Assembly (NCBI GenBank): GCA_963848085.1
Contig: CAWKCE010000004.1
Location: forward strand, 124,001-188,000
Origin: CAWKCE01 sp032127035
Lineage (GTDB): Bacteria; Actinomycetota; Actinomycetes; JAHEKZ01
DNA length: 64,000 bases
Direction: 5' to 3'
The notes under the pieces were generated by a model. It saw only the letters and a list, made by a program, of their open reading frames with translations, was not told the DNA's origin and ran no database searches. Position numbers and translations under genes: made by a program. Position 1 is the stretch's first letter, and each line of letters begins with the position of its first letter. This document shows positions 16,821-25,592 of the stretch, in pieces.

Positions 16821-17888
16821 TCATGGTCGACTGACCACGACGATGACGACGCTGCTGGGCTGGAGGGAGGCTGTCACGACACGTTCAAGGTCTTTTGCCA
16901 CGGCCGCAGGGTCCACGACGTCCCGCAGTCGCTGGCCAAACGCGTCCGCGGTCCGGACGGCGTCGTAGCTCGTCCGGTCGAACCGGCGGTCGACCACACG
17001 TCGGACCCAGGTCAGAATCGGGCGGAACAGGGCGGCAGCGGCCAGCGTCGCGAGGGCCACGGCCAGAGAGTCCGACGTCGGAAGGAGCCTGCTGACGGCC
17101 GTGACGACCCCGACGTAAATGGCAACCATCACACCGGTCGCCACACCGTAGGACGCCGTCCGGCTGATGACGCGATCGATGTCGTAGAGGCGGTAGCGCA
17201 GCAACGACAGGACAATCGCCACGACCGGCAGCGCCAGACACAGCGGCACGACCCACGCCCGTGCCGCCCCGATCGCCGAAGCCGAGATCCAACCGCCGAG
17301 AGACACCGCAGCAGCCAGTAGGAACCACTTCAGCTGTGCCCTCTCGACGCCAGTTGACCGTCGAAGACGGACGAACACCACGGGGACGGTGGCGAGCAAC
17401 CCGGTCACCCACAAGACGGCGGCGCCCTGGACCAGCGGCCCAGGATTGGCGTCGGCTGTTCCGGTAGCGGTGAAGGCGGCGATCCCGACATAGCCCACGA
17501 CGCCGGCGTAGGTAAGCCACCCCGGCCACCCGGAAAGCGGGCGGCCGGTGGGGAACAGCTGCGCGAGGATGGCCGGGAAGGTGGCAACCTCGAAGTAGAG
17601 ATCGCTCGGCTGGGTGTCACCCAGCTGCACGACCAAGTACAGGCTCAGGAGAAGGCCGACCAAGAACATCAGCCACGGATAGCGGAGTCCGGGTCGTCGC
17701 CAGATGAGCGTGGCTCCGACCACGACGTTCAGCAGGCCCCACAATGTGGCGGCACGCCAGGCGGTGACTTGGTCCAGGTCCCCAGGGACGGACCAGAAGT
17801 GGGGCAGCGGCATCGCTGCCGTCGCCACCCCCAAGAGGAGCATCCCGCCGAGCAGGACGCGTCTGACCCGTGCGAAACCCTGGGTCAC
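16821..17888 (-). CDS. Sensor-like integral membrane protein, paralogue 1 of a tandem array
   Basis: The 355-residue protein is the first gene of the four-member leftward run and the most divergent one. Membrane helices fill about residues 10-290. The signature reads LLRYRLYDIDRVISRTASY, then VVDRRFDRTSYDAVRTADAFGQRLRDVVDP splits into the soluble tail (VDRRFDRTSYDAVRT and onwards), ending SSVVIVVVSRP. The usual terminal tryptophan (SLWxR) is lost here. There are 39 bp between its start and the stop of the next upstream gene. Like its neighbours it has no catalytic domain. Confidence 0.73.
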   Translation of the reverse strand: MTQGFARVRRVLLGGMLLLGVATAAMPLPHFWSVPGDLDQVTAWRAATLWGLLNVVVGATLIWRRPGLRYPWLMFLVGLLLSLYLVVQLGDTQPSDLYFEVATFPAILAQLFPTGRPLSGWPGWLTYAGVVGYVGIAAFTATGTADANPGPLVQGAAVLWVTGLLATVPVVFVRLRRSTGVERAQLKWFLLAAAVSLGGWISASAIGAARAWVVPLCLALPVVAIVLSLLRYRLYDIDRVISRTASYGVATGVMVAIYVGVVTAVSRLLPTSDSLAVALATLAAAALFRPILTWVRRVVDRRFDRTSYDAVRTADAFGQRLRDVVDPAAVAKDLERVVTASLQPSSVVIVVVSRP

Positions 17889-17927
17889 CGCACGGCCAAG
17901 CTCGGCTCTGCTCGCACGTCAGTACCG

Positions 17928-18665
17928 CTAGTGGCCCGACGAGCGGCGAAGGGCCCGCACCGGAGCCGTGACCATGTGGAGCCCGGACCTGATGCCCGCG
18001 TTGTGGCGGACGTTCCCCCAGTTCGACCACAGCCGCTTGCGGTCGACGCAGGTCGTGCTCTCGGTCACGACCGCGTCGGGGACCCCGTGGTGCGCAGCCA
18101 GGTTCGCCAGTGTGGCCATCCAGAACGTGTCCTCGCGTCGACGCATGACCGGCCAGCCAAGCTCGTACAGGGGGTCATTGGTTCGGATCAGGATCTTGAT
18201 CTCGACGAGAGTGCCGTCGTCGGGCGCGGCCGCCTCGAAGGTGATCATCCCGGCAAACATGTGGCCCTCAGGCGTCATGAAGGTGAAGGATTCGTCGTCG
18301 GCGTAGAGGACCAGGATCCCGGTGGCCAACGTCATCCCGGCACCGGTGTCGATGCCGATTGGGGCCACCGCCCCGGGGGCAACTCCAGTGATGGCGGTGT
18401 GGAAGGTCGCGCCGTCGGGCCAGTAGTCGCCGAAGTGGAGCTTCCAGTCTGCGATGAGCGCCTTCGGGTCGATCGCATCGCCGAGGTTGGTGGAGTAGGT
18501 GCGCTGCCATAGCTTCCCGAAGCCCTGCTGAGGCCCGGTGACGCGGCGGCCCTGGATGTTGTAGCCGGCCGCGGACTGCTCAGCGCTGACCTGCAGGTGG
18601 TCGACTTTCGCAGCCCAGCTGGCTGCGTTTCGGGGGAGCGGCTTGTCGTTTGCTGGAGATGTCAT
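17928..18665 (-). CDS. Conserved hypothetical protein, possibly DUF1990/START-like
   Basis: The 245-residue soluble protein has no signal peptide. The middle part (LYADDESFTFMTPEGHMFAG and what follows) recalls the GTLPGHPE region of DUF1990 proteins, but the match is weak. It is the last gene of the leftward run that starts with the phosphatase/kinase fusion and the two STAS genes, 16 bp after the second STAS stop. That position suggests a role linked to the partner-switching module, for example an effector or target. No catalytic residues can be proposed. Confidence 0.65.
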   Translation of the reverse strand: MTSPANDKPLPRNAASWAAKVDHLQVSAEQSAAGYNIQGRRVTGPQQGFGKLWQRTYSTNLGDAIDPKALIADWKLHFGDYWPDGATFHTAITGVAPGAVAPIGIDTGAGMTLATGILVLYADDESFTFMTPEGHMFAGMITFEAAAPDDGTLVEIKILIRTNDPLYELGWPVMRRREDTFWMATLANLAAHHGVPDAVVTESTTCVDRKRLWSNWGNVRHNAGIRSGLHMVTAPVRALRRSSGH

Positions 18666-18681
18666 GGTCAGCTCCTTCGGC

Positions 18682-19032
18682 TCAGACTGCGGCGAGCGCG
18701 GTCGACTCGGCGTCGTGAATAGCGATCGCCTCGTCGAGTCGGGTCAGCTCGAAGATCTGGCGGTAGTGGTCGCTCAGCCCGTACGCGGCCAGCTGCTGGT
18801 GCTGGCGGTTGGCGCGGACCAGCAGGGTCACGAGCATCCCGATGCCGCCACTGTTCATGTAGTCCAGCCCTTCGAAGTTCAAGATGATCAGCTTGGCGCT
18901 CCGGGAGTTCGCCTCGTCGTAGGCGGACATGAGGATCGTTTCGCAGGCGGCTGTCACCTCACCCTTGATGTCAATGACGGCCACGCCATCCGCAGGGTGA
19001 CGGACGTCCATCGCAAGAACGGGTTCACTCAT
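18682..19032 (-). CDS. STAS-domain anti-sigma factor antagonist 2
   Basis: The 116-residue STAS protein is of RsbV/SpoIIAA type. The conserved phosphorylatable serine is Ser61 in YMNSGGIGML. In partner switching, the unphosphorylated antagonist binds an anti-sigma kinase and frees a sigma factor; a PP2C phosphatase reactivates it. A dedicated phosphatase/kinase fusion is encoded two genes upstream. It lies 11 bp downstream of the first STAS gene. No sigma factor is encoded nearby, so the target may be elsewhere or may not be a sigma factor. Confidence 0.88.
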   Translation of the reverse strand: MSEPVLAMDVRHPADGVAVIDIKGEVTAACETILMSAYDEANSRSAKLIILNFEGLDYMNSGGIGMLVTLLVRANRQHQQLAAYGLSDHYRQIFELTRLDEAIAIHDAESTALAAV

Positions 19033-19043
19033 GTTGCTGCTCC

Positions 19044-19403
19044 TCAGGTCCGCTGGTGGGTCGTGGCTCCGTCGACGGCGCTGTCGACGTCGGCGTAGAT
19101 CTGGATGAAGTCGGACAACCGCGTGATCGTGAAGATGCGTTCGTAGTGCTCCGTCAGCCCCGAGGCCAGCACCTGGCGCCCCTCGGCCCGGGCTCGGCCG
19201 AGGACCCCGACGATGAGGGCGATCCCTGTCGAGTTGATGTAGTGGACGTCCTGGAAGTCGAGAAGGACGACTTTGGGGTCGCCGCCGACCGCCGCTTCGT
19301 AGGCGGCGTTCAGTGACGCCATCGCGTCACGGTCGATATTCCCCTCCAGCGCCATGACGGCCACCGGGGGCTCACCGCGCACCTCTACGTCATACGTCGA
19401 CAT
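19044..19403 (-). CDS. STAS-domain anti-sigma factor antagonist 1
   Basis: The 119-residue STAS protein has the phosphorylation site YINSTGIAL, with Ser58. ATG 19401-19403 was chosen because GAGGAGGAGACC precedes it; ten more N-terminal residues from an upstream start have no support. Its first 14 bases overlap the end of the phosphatase/kinase gene, which suggests coupled translation. It is clearly a paralogue of the next gene (shared LSDHYRQIF/LTEHYERIF segment), so the operon has two antagonists that could be dephosphorylated by one enzyme. Confidence 0.9.
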   Translation of the reverse strand: MSTYDVEVRGEPPVAVMALEGNIDRDAMASLNAAYEAAVGGDPKVVLLDFQDVHYINSTGIALIVGVLGRARAEGRQVLASGLTEHYERIFTITRLSDFIQIYADVDSAVDGATTHQRT

Positions 19404-21078
19404 CGGTCTCCTCCTCGGGCGTGGTGTCAGCACCGAGGTGCATGACGAGGCGCACGGTGTGGCGCCCCTCCTCGGTCGACTGCTCGACCTCGTCGACCAT
19501 GTTCTCGATCAGGAACAACCCCCAGCCGCGAGGCGTCTGCAGGCCGGCGAGCTTCAGTTCGAGGTCGGGGTGTGTGGGGCCCGGCTCGACGCCGTCAGTG
19601 CCGCTGTCCGAGATGGTGACCGCCAGCTGGGTCCCCTCGTCGATCACCGCGACGTGTACGTCCAACTCCGGGCGGTTGTGGTTCCCGTGCTCGATGGCGT
19701 TCATCGTGGTCTCTGCGACGGCGGTCTTGAGGCGCTCCAGCTGGTCCTCGGTGAGCCCGTAGCCGGCCACCGCCTCTGCGACCCTCGCCAGGGCGGTTCG
19801 CTCGTTGCCGGGCTCACTGGGGAGGGAGAAAGCAGTGATCTCGCCCGTCTCACCGGCGGGGGGCGCTGCACCCTCCGAGCGCCACAGGGCGACGAGGGTG
19901 ATGTCGTCCTCCTGCTCGACATCAGGCCCGGTGAACACCGCCAGCTCGGAAATGCACAGGTCGGTCAGCTCGACACCGCTGTGTGCCCGGGCCACCAGCC
20001 GCTCCGTCCGTCCGAAGCCGAACATCTCACCCGAGCTGTTGTGCTGCTCGGTGAGGCCGTCGCTGTAGAGGAGCAGGCGTTCTCCCGGAGCAACGACGGC
20101 TTGGCTCTGCTCGTAGCTCATGCCCGGCATCAGGCCCAGCGGCATGCCTGTTGCCCGCAGCTCGCGGACCCGTCCATCCACCCCTCGGACGTACGGCAGG
20201 TTGTGTCCAGCATTGGCGAACTCGACGCTGCCCGTCAGGGGGTTGAGCACCATCGCCAGGCACGTCACGAACATGTGCGCCGGGATGTCCTCGCACAGCA
20301 GGTCGTTGACCCGGGCGAGTACCGCGGACGGAGAGCCGAGACGCGGGCCGGTCTCTCGCAGGAGAGCGTGAGTGCTCGCCATGACCAGGGCTGCGGGTAC
20401 GCCCTTGTCGGTGACGTCGCCGGTGACGACCATGACCCTGCCGTCGCCCATCGGGATGAAGTCGTAGAAGTCGCCGCCGACGGTTCGAGCGGGTCGGTAG
20501 AAGGCCGAGATGTTCCAGGTGGGCAGGTCTGGCAGCGCCTTCGGGAGGAACTGCTGCTGAATCAGCTGGGCGACCTTCAGCTCCTGCTCGATGCGTTCGC
20601 GCGAGCGCGCCTCGGCCTCCTGCTCGCGCACCAGCTGCCCCAGTCGCAGTGCCGGCGCCGCATACCGGGCGAGTGACTCGAGCAGCTGCCGATCATCTTT
20701 CGAGTAGTCGCGCTCGGACAGACGAGGCCCCAGCTGGAGGAGGCCCACCATTTCCCCGGACGTGACCAGCGGCACCACGAGGACTACTCCTGCCGCCCGC
20801 ATCGCCTCCAGTGCCGGTGACTCGATCGTCAGGCCCCGGATGTCGACCACCCCGGGCGTGGAGTGCAGGAACGCGAGGATGGGGTCGTTGGGCGCGATGT
20901 CGATCTCGGGGCCCACCGCTGCGGGGACGTCGGCCGGAGCGGCCGGTGCCGGAGCCCGACGACGTAGTCGCCCGCCGAGCCGGCTACGCCTGGAGGGGTC
21001 GGGAGTCGTGCCGACGGGGCGCGCGGTCGTGGAGTCGGCTGGGGAGGGGCCGCCGTGGACGTCGACCGAGCTGGCCAT
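19390..21078 (-). CDS. SpoIIE-type PP2C phosphatase fused to RsbW-like ATPase (with partial GAF)
   Basis: The 562-residue protein combines three parts. A GAF-like sensory region occupies about residues 55-150. A SpoIIE/RsbU PP2C phosphatase occupies about 165-390, with the metal-binding GGDFYDF and GDVTDKGVPAALVMA. An RsbW-type HATPase occupies about 415-545, with ETTMNAIEHGNHN and GWGLFLIENMVDEV. It can in principle both phosphorylate and dephosphorylate STAS antagonists, and two of these follow directly. ATG 21076-21078 was chosen because GGAGGCGGA precedes it; the extra 90 N-terminal residues of the open frame read through the divergent promoter region. Confidence 0.9.
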   Translation of the reverse strand: MASSVDVHGGPSPADSTTARPVGTTPDPSRRSRLGGRLRRRAPAPAAPADVPAAVGPEIDIAPNDPILAFLHSTPGVVDIRGLTIESPALEAMRAAGVVLVVPLVTSGEMVGLLQLGPRLSERDYSKDDRQLLESLARYAAPALRLGQLVREQEAEARSRERIEQELKVAQLIQQQFLPKALPDLPTWNISAFYRPARTVGGDFYDFIPMGDGRVMVVTGDVTDKGVPAALVMASTHALLRETGPRLGSPSAVLARVNDLLCEDIPAHMFVTCLAMVLNPLTGSVEFANAGHNLPYVRGVDGRVRELRATGMPLGLMPGMSYEQSQAVVAPGERLLLYSDGLTEQHNSSGEMFGFGRTERLVARAHSGVELTDLCISELAVFTGPDVEQEDDITLVALWRSEGAAPPAGETGEITAFSLPSEPGNERTALARVAEAVAGYGLTEDQLERLKTAVAETTMNAIEHGNHNRPELDVHVAVIDEGTQLAVTISDSGTDGVEPGPTHPDLELKLAGLQTPRGWGLFLIENMVDEVEQSTEEGRHTVRLVMHLGADTTPEEETDVDV

Positions 21079-21268
21079 TCCGCCTCCGATCGATCGTTCG
21101 CCTTCGGATTCGCGGGGCTCCTCGCCCGCGCCGTGCGGTCCTATCATCCGAAGGCTCCGTTCCGGGATCGTTACGAAATGGCCGAAGTTCCTGCAATCTT
21201 GGACGGTACTTTCCCACCGAACCGTTACGAGCGTCTCTGGTGGAGACCACGAAAGGGGTGCCGACCCG
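21079..21268. promoter_or_regulatory. Divergent promoter region with a repeated CGTTACGA octamer
   Basis: This 190-bp gap separates the phosphatase/kinase operon from the BTAD regulator gene and must carry both promoters. The octamer CGTTACGA occurs at 21169-21176 and again at 21223-21230, in the same orientation 54 bp apart. Part of the gap is more A+T-rich than the genes. The octamers could be regulator sites, but two short copies are weak evidence. Confidence 0.3.
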
Positions 21269-24037
21269 GTGAAACCCGTCAGACTCGCGGTATTCGGCGC
21301 GCCCCAGGTGTCGCGGGACGGCCAGGACCTGAGGTTCGACACCCGCAAGGCTGTGGCGCTGCTCGCCTATCTTGCCGTCACCGGACGTGCCCATCGTCGT
21401 GATGCCCTGGCTGCGCTGCTGTGGCCCACGTCCGACCAGGCGAGGGCCCGCAGCGCCCTCCGCCGAACCTTGTCCGTGGCGGGGTCGGTGGGACCATGCC
21501 TGGTCACCTCCCGCGACGTCGTCGAGCTGGACCTCGACCTGCTGTCCTGCGACGCGCGGGAGTTCGACGAGCTGGTGGCTCGCGGTGACGCGCCCTCGCT
21601 CCAGGCGGCCGTCGGGTTGGCGACCGGCGACTTCCTCGCTGGTTTCAGCCTCCGCGACAGCCCAGCCTTCGACGACTGGCAGGCGTCGACGGCAGTTCGT
21701 CTGGGTGACCGACTGGTGTCGGCACTGTCCACGCTTGCGGACGACGCGATCGCGGCCGGTCGCCTCGACGAGGCCACTGGTCTGGTCCGCAGATGGCTGG
21801 CTGCGGACCCGCTTGCCGAAACCGCTCACGCCCAGCTCATGAGGCTGCTGGCATGGTCAGGACAGCGACCCGCTGCGCTCCGGCAGTTCCGGTCCCTGGT
21901 GCGGCTCCTGGACCGTGAGCTCGGGGTGGCGCCACTGCCGGAGACGTCTGGCCTGTACGACGCGATTCGCGCCAACCGACTGGCGGTGGCGGACCGTCCG
22001 CAGCCACGGTCCAGCGTGACCTCCGCCGCGGACACGGTGCGCACCTCGGTGGTCGTCACGCCAGGGATCGTCGGTCGCGAGACCGAGCAGCAGCTGCTGA
22101 TGGCTCGATGGGGTGAGTCGTCCAGCCGGGGGACTGTGCTGGGGATCGTTTCGGAGTCCGGCATGGGGCGCACGACGCTGGTGCAGGACTTGGCTGACCG
22201 GGTCCATGCTCGTGGCGGTCGCTCGCTGGTCGTCCGTGCGCACGAGGGCGAAAGGCAGCTCGCCGGCGCCACCGCGCGCGAGTTGGTGCGTTCCTTGGCA
22301 GGCCAGCTTCCGTCCGAGGCCTCAGGTCGTGAGGACCTGCTCGACGGGGTCATGGCGCTCAACCCGTCTCTGGCTGACACGTCAGGGGATGCCGGACCCG
22401 TGAACTCGCCGGGGGCGCAGATCCGGCTGTTCGAGGCGGTCCGGCTCCTCCTGGCCGGGGCTCTGGCCGGCGACCCAGCCGGCGCTCTCGTGGTTGACGA
22501 CGCGCACTGGCTGGATCCCACCTCGGCCGACCTGCTCGCCTACGTCGCGAGGAGGCTGCCGCCGGGGCTGCTCATCGTGGTGACGTGGCGCCGCGGGGCT
22601 GACTTGGCGGACGTCCCGGTGCGGCTGTTCGCCGACGGCGACGTGGTGGTGCTGCCGGCGCTGTCGCTCGACGACGTGACCGAGCTGGTGCGCGCCAGTG
22701 ACGTGCCGGACGTGGACCCGATCGCGGTCCATCGGCGGACCGGCGGCAGCCCTCGGCTGGTCGTCGAGCACCTGGCAGCGGCGCGCGCCGGCTCGGGGGC
22801 GTCGCGGCACCTGCGGGACCTGGTTCAGGCCCGCTGCGAGTCGGTCTCGGCGACGTCCAGACAGCTGCTCAGCGCGGCGGCTGTCGTGGGGGTCGTTGCC
22901 GACCCGGAGCTGTTGCGATCCACGGCCGGGCGGGACGACGTAGAGACGGTGGAGGCCCTCGAGGCTCTCGTGGACAGCGGACTGCTGGTTGAGGACACCC
23001 AGCGTCGCGGCTACGACTTCCCCTACGAGCTGCTTCGCGAGGTGGTGATTGAACGGACAAGTCTGGCGAGGCAGCGGCTGCTCCACAGTCGAGCCGCCGA
23101 CGTCCTGAGCCGGCGACATGGTGTCGACTCTTCCGCCTGGCCAGCCGACGGAGTCGCGCGTCACCTGTCAGCAGCCGGGCGGACAAGTGAGGCCGCTGAA
23201 TGGTTCTGGACGGCCGCGATGGAGTCCAGGGCCTTGTATGCACACCGTGAGGAGCTGGAGCAGCTGCAGGCAGCTCGAGCGGCGGGCCTCGAACCAGCCC
23301 TCGTCCACGAGGCGCTGGGGGACGCACTCACCCGTCTCGGCCGCTATCGCGAGGCTCTCGAGTCGTTCGAGCAGGGTGCGGCGGCGAACGAGGATCCCGT
23401 CCGTCTGGCCGCTGTCGAGCACAAGCTGGCCAACGTGCACGACCGCCTCGGTGAGTGGACCATCGCCCAAGCTCACCTGGAGAGCGCAGACGACTTGCTG
23501 GGCGGAGATTCCGCGGCGGCCCCGCGGGCACGCGTCGGGGCGGACCTCGCGCTGGTGCTCCACCGACAGGGGATGAGTCAGGCTGCTGAGGCCCGTGCTC
23601 GGCTTGCGCGTGCGGACGCGACGGAAAGCGGGGATGTCCTCGCCCTCGCGCAGGTGCACGACGTGCTTGGGGTCGTCGCCATCGGCGGGGGTGACCTGGA
23701 TGCCGCGGTCCGCCACTTGGAGCTGAGCGTGGGGTGGGCGACGCAGCTCGACGATGTGGGTCCGGCGGTGGCGGCGGAGAACAACCTGGCCCGGGCGCTG
23801 GACCTGATGGGGCGATCCGACGAAGCACTCGACGCGGCCCGACGGGCGTTGGCGCTGGGTGAGCGACACGGCGACCAGCACCGAGTCGGCGCGCTGCACG
23901 CCAACCTCGCGGACCTGCTTCACCGACGAGGGGAGGAGGAGGAGGCTCAGCGGGAGGCTCGGGCGGCCGCGGCGACGCTGGCCGCAGTAGACGATGCTGA
24001 CCTGCGTCCTCAGGTGTGGACCCTCGTCGAGTGGTAA
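21269..24037 (+). CDS. BTAD/AAA-ATPase regulator with TPR-like repeats (AfsR/SARP-like)
   Basis: The 922-residue protein has an N-terminal winged-helix segment (about residues 1-95), a bacterial transcriptional activator domain (about 95-235), a STAND/AAA ATPase (about 265-640) and TPR-like helical repeats to the end. This is the architecture of large SARP-type activators. The Walker A motif reads SESGMGRTTL, so Arg301 replaces the usual lysine. Walker B is intact as ALVVDDAHWLD (Asp410-Asp411). GTG 21269 was chosen because GAAAGGGG lies upstream and the protein starts MKPVRLAVFG, as in related regulators. It is divergent from the partner-switching operon. Confidence 0.85.
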   Translation: MKPVRLAVFGAPQVSRDGQDLRFDTRKAVALLAYLAVTGRAHRRDALAALLWPTSDQARARSALRRTLSVAGSVGPCLVTSRDVVELDLDLLSCDAREFDELVARGDAPSLQAAVGLATGDFLAGFSLRDSPAFDDWQASTAVRLGDRLVSALSTLADDAIAAGRLDEATGLVRRWLAADPLAETAHAQLMRLLAWSGQRPAALRQFRSLVRLLDRELGVAPLPETSGLYDAIRANRLAVADRPQPRSSVTSAADTVRTSVVVTPGIVGRETEQQLLMARWGESSSRGTVLGIVSESGMGRTTLVQDLADRVHARGGRSLVVRAHEGERQLAGATARELVRSLAGQLPSEASGREDLLDGVMALNPSLADTSGDAGPVNSPGAQIRLFEAVRLLLAGALAGDPAGALVVDDAHWLDPTSADLLAYVARRLPPGLLIVVTWRRGADLADVPVRLFADGDVVVLPALSLDDVTELVRASDVPDVDPIAVHRRTGGSPRLVVEHLAAARAGSGASRHLRDLVQARCESVSATSRQLLSAAAVVGVVADPELLRSTAGRDDVETVEALEALVDSGLLVEDTQRRGYDFPYELLREVVIERTSLARQRLLHSRAADVLSRRHGVDSSAWPADGVARHLSAAGRTSEAAEWFWTAAMESRALYAHREELEQLQAARAAGLEPALVHEALGDALTRLGRYREALESFEQGAAANEDPVRLAAVEHKLANVHDRLGEWTIAQAHLESADDLLGGDSAAAPRARVGADLALVLHRQGMSQAAEARARLARADATESGDVLALAQVHDVLGVVAIGGGDLDAAVRHLELSVGWATQLDDVGPAVAAENNLARALDLMGRSDEALDAARRALALGERHGDQHRVGALHANLADLLHRRGEEEEAQREARAAAATLAAVDDADLRPQVWTLVEW

Positions 24038-24563
24038 CGGGTACGCATCGGCGCCGAGCAGGACATCGGACGCGGCGTCGATGGTCAGCGGGGATCGTCC
24101 GGTGCCCACCTCGACACGTGACGCGCCTGGGCGCCAGAACGCCCCGCCCCTGACGCCTCCTGAGTCCCACCAGTCACGAGTCCGTCCAACCAGGCCCCGA
24201 TCGTCAGGGTCGCTCGTAGCCTGGTTGCCACCAGGGCGGAGTGGACGGCGGTGGCCGGGCGGAGGGGCGGAGTTGGCGGAGGTCCCAGTTCGGCTGGTCC
24301 GAACTCTCACCGTCACCGACCCCGAGGGCGAACAACCTCCGTCGCTGCCTGGGGCCGGTGGCGTCTGGGTCACCTTGGCGCTCGTCTTCGTTGACGAACC
24401 CGAAGGGGGAGGCGGGGCTCCCGGTTCTGATCCCTCGGATACCCGGTGCCACAGCGTCCCGCCGGCCGGGCTACCCACCCCGAGGCCCGCTTTCGGGCGG
24501 GTGGCAAGAACTGTCCCGAGCCGGCCGCCGCCGACGCCGAGGCCGTTCGGTTGGGAGGCGGAG
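24038..24563. other. 526-bp stretch without a convincing gene
   Basis: The gap between the BTAD regulator and the LamG-like gene has several short open frames on both strands, none with a ribosome site or a recognisable product. The frame of the downstream gene stays open through most of it, and its right part is proline- and glycine-rich if translated. I see no tRNA, hairpin terminator or repeat of note. Confidence 0.4.
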
Positions 24564-25538
24564 GTGGGGCGCCTCGACGGCACCGTCGCGACCTCTGGCC
24601 TCACGCGGCGGCAGGGCAGGACGCGTCGCCATCTGCGGCTTCACGCCCGCGACTATGGATTCGCGGCGGCCGCGGTGACGACGGTGGTGGTGCTGATGAT
24701 GGTTGCCGGCGGAGTGATCCCGGTGCGCGGCGACCTTCGGCCGACTGCCGGGGACACCGACGGCCAGACGGCGGCCGGCGCCGGCCCGCCCGCCGGTGAC
24801 GCCCCGCCACCGGCCGGGCAGGGAGTCCCGACGAGCGGCCTGGTGCTCGCCGATCCTGCGCCGCTGCTCACCTCACTCCAGCGGAACGGGAAGACCGGGA
24901 TCTGGCGCTCCCGCGTGCGAACCGAGGCGGCATCGGCGGGCGGCTCAGGGGGATCGGGTGAGGTCGCTTTGCGCGGCAACTGGAGCGTTGTGGACGGGCG
25001 ACCGGGTTCGACTGCTGTTCGGTTCTCCCGTCAGTCGATTGGAGTCGGTCCGGTGGGCGGCGGCTTTGACCCGCGCCGACACGCGTTCGCTGTCGGAGTC
25101 GTCTTCCGCTTCCCCATGGGCGCCGCTGCCCTGCGCGGCACGGACTCACCCAACATCGTCCAGAAGGGTCTCTACGACGCCCCCGGGCAGTGGAAGCTGG
25201 AGGTGGTCAACACGCGGGGTGGGGAGGTCGCATGCCGGGTCAAGGGGGATCGAGGCTCGATAGCTCTCGTCTCCTCGGTGAAGGGGATCGCTCGCGACCG
25301 CAAGTGGCACACGGCGGTCTGTGCCCGCTCCGGTGACCGCGTGGAGCTGATGGTTGACGGGATACGGACTGGTGGTGTCTCGCCGCTCGGTGTGGTCAAC
25401 AACCGCGCGCACCTCACCATCGGCAACAAGTACCGGAGGGCCTGGTCGGACCAGTTTCGGGGCAACGTCGACGAGATCGTCTTCGCGCGTGGTCGTGGCG
25501 CCGGTGCTGCTGTGAGGCTGGCACTGCGGGATCGGTAG
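24564..25538 (+). CDS. Membrane-anchored LamG/concanavalin-like domain protein
   Basis: The 324-residue protein has a short basic cytoplasmic N-terminus and one transmembrane helix (AAAAVTTVVVLMMVAGGVI, about residues 35-53). A Gly/Pro/Ala-rich linker follows, then a C-terminal jelly-roll domain of LamG type (about 125-320, with DRKWHTAVCARSGDRVELMV and GNVDEIVFARG). Such domains bind carbohydrate or protein outside the cell. GTG 24564 was chosen because GGGAGG lies five bases before it; the frame is open further upstream without a better start. There is no catalytic domain. Confidence 0.72.
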   Translation: MGRLDGTVATSGLTRRQGRTRRHLRLHARDYGFAAAAVTTVVVLMMVAGGVIPVRGDLRPTAGDTDGQTAAGAGPPAGDAPPPAGQGVPTSGLVLADPAPLLTSLQRNGKTGIWRSRVRTEAASAGGSGGSGEVALRGNWSVVDGRPGSTAVRFSRQSIGVGPVGGGFDPRRHAFAVGVVFRFPMGAAALRGTDSPNIVQKGLYDAPGQWKLEVVNTRGGEVACRVKGDRGSIALVSSVKGIARDRKWHTAVCARSGDRVELMVDGIRTGGVSPLGVVNNRAHLTIGNKYRRAWSDQFRGNVDEIVFARGRGAGAAVRLALRDR

Positions 25539-25592
25539 AGGGTGCCCCCGGCCATCCTCCCGGCTTCTCCGGCGAGCGACGGGAAGGTTCGG

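Noticed and set aside
20762..21268. Long in-frame extension upstream of the BTAD regulator
   Set aside because: It is antisense to the phosphatase/kinase gene and crosses the divergent promoter region; GTG 21269 has a ribosome site and the family N-terminus.
24241..24678. A 145-codon open frame on the plus strand
   Set aside because: It has no ribosome site, is Arg/Ser/Pro-rich throughout and overlaps the better-supported LamG-like gene in another frame.
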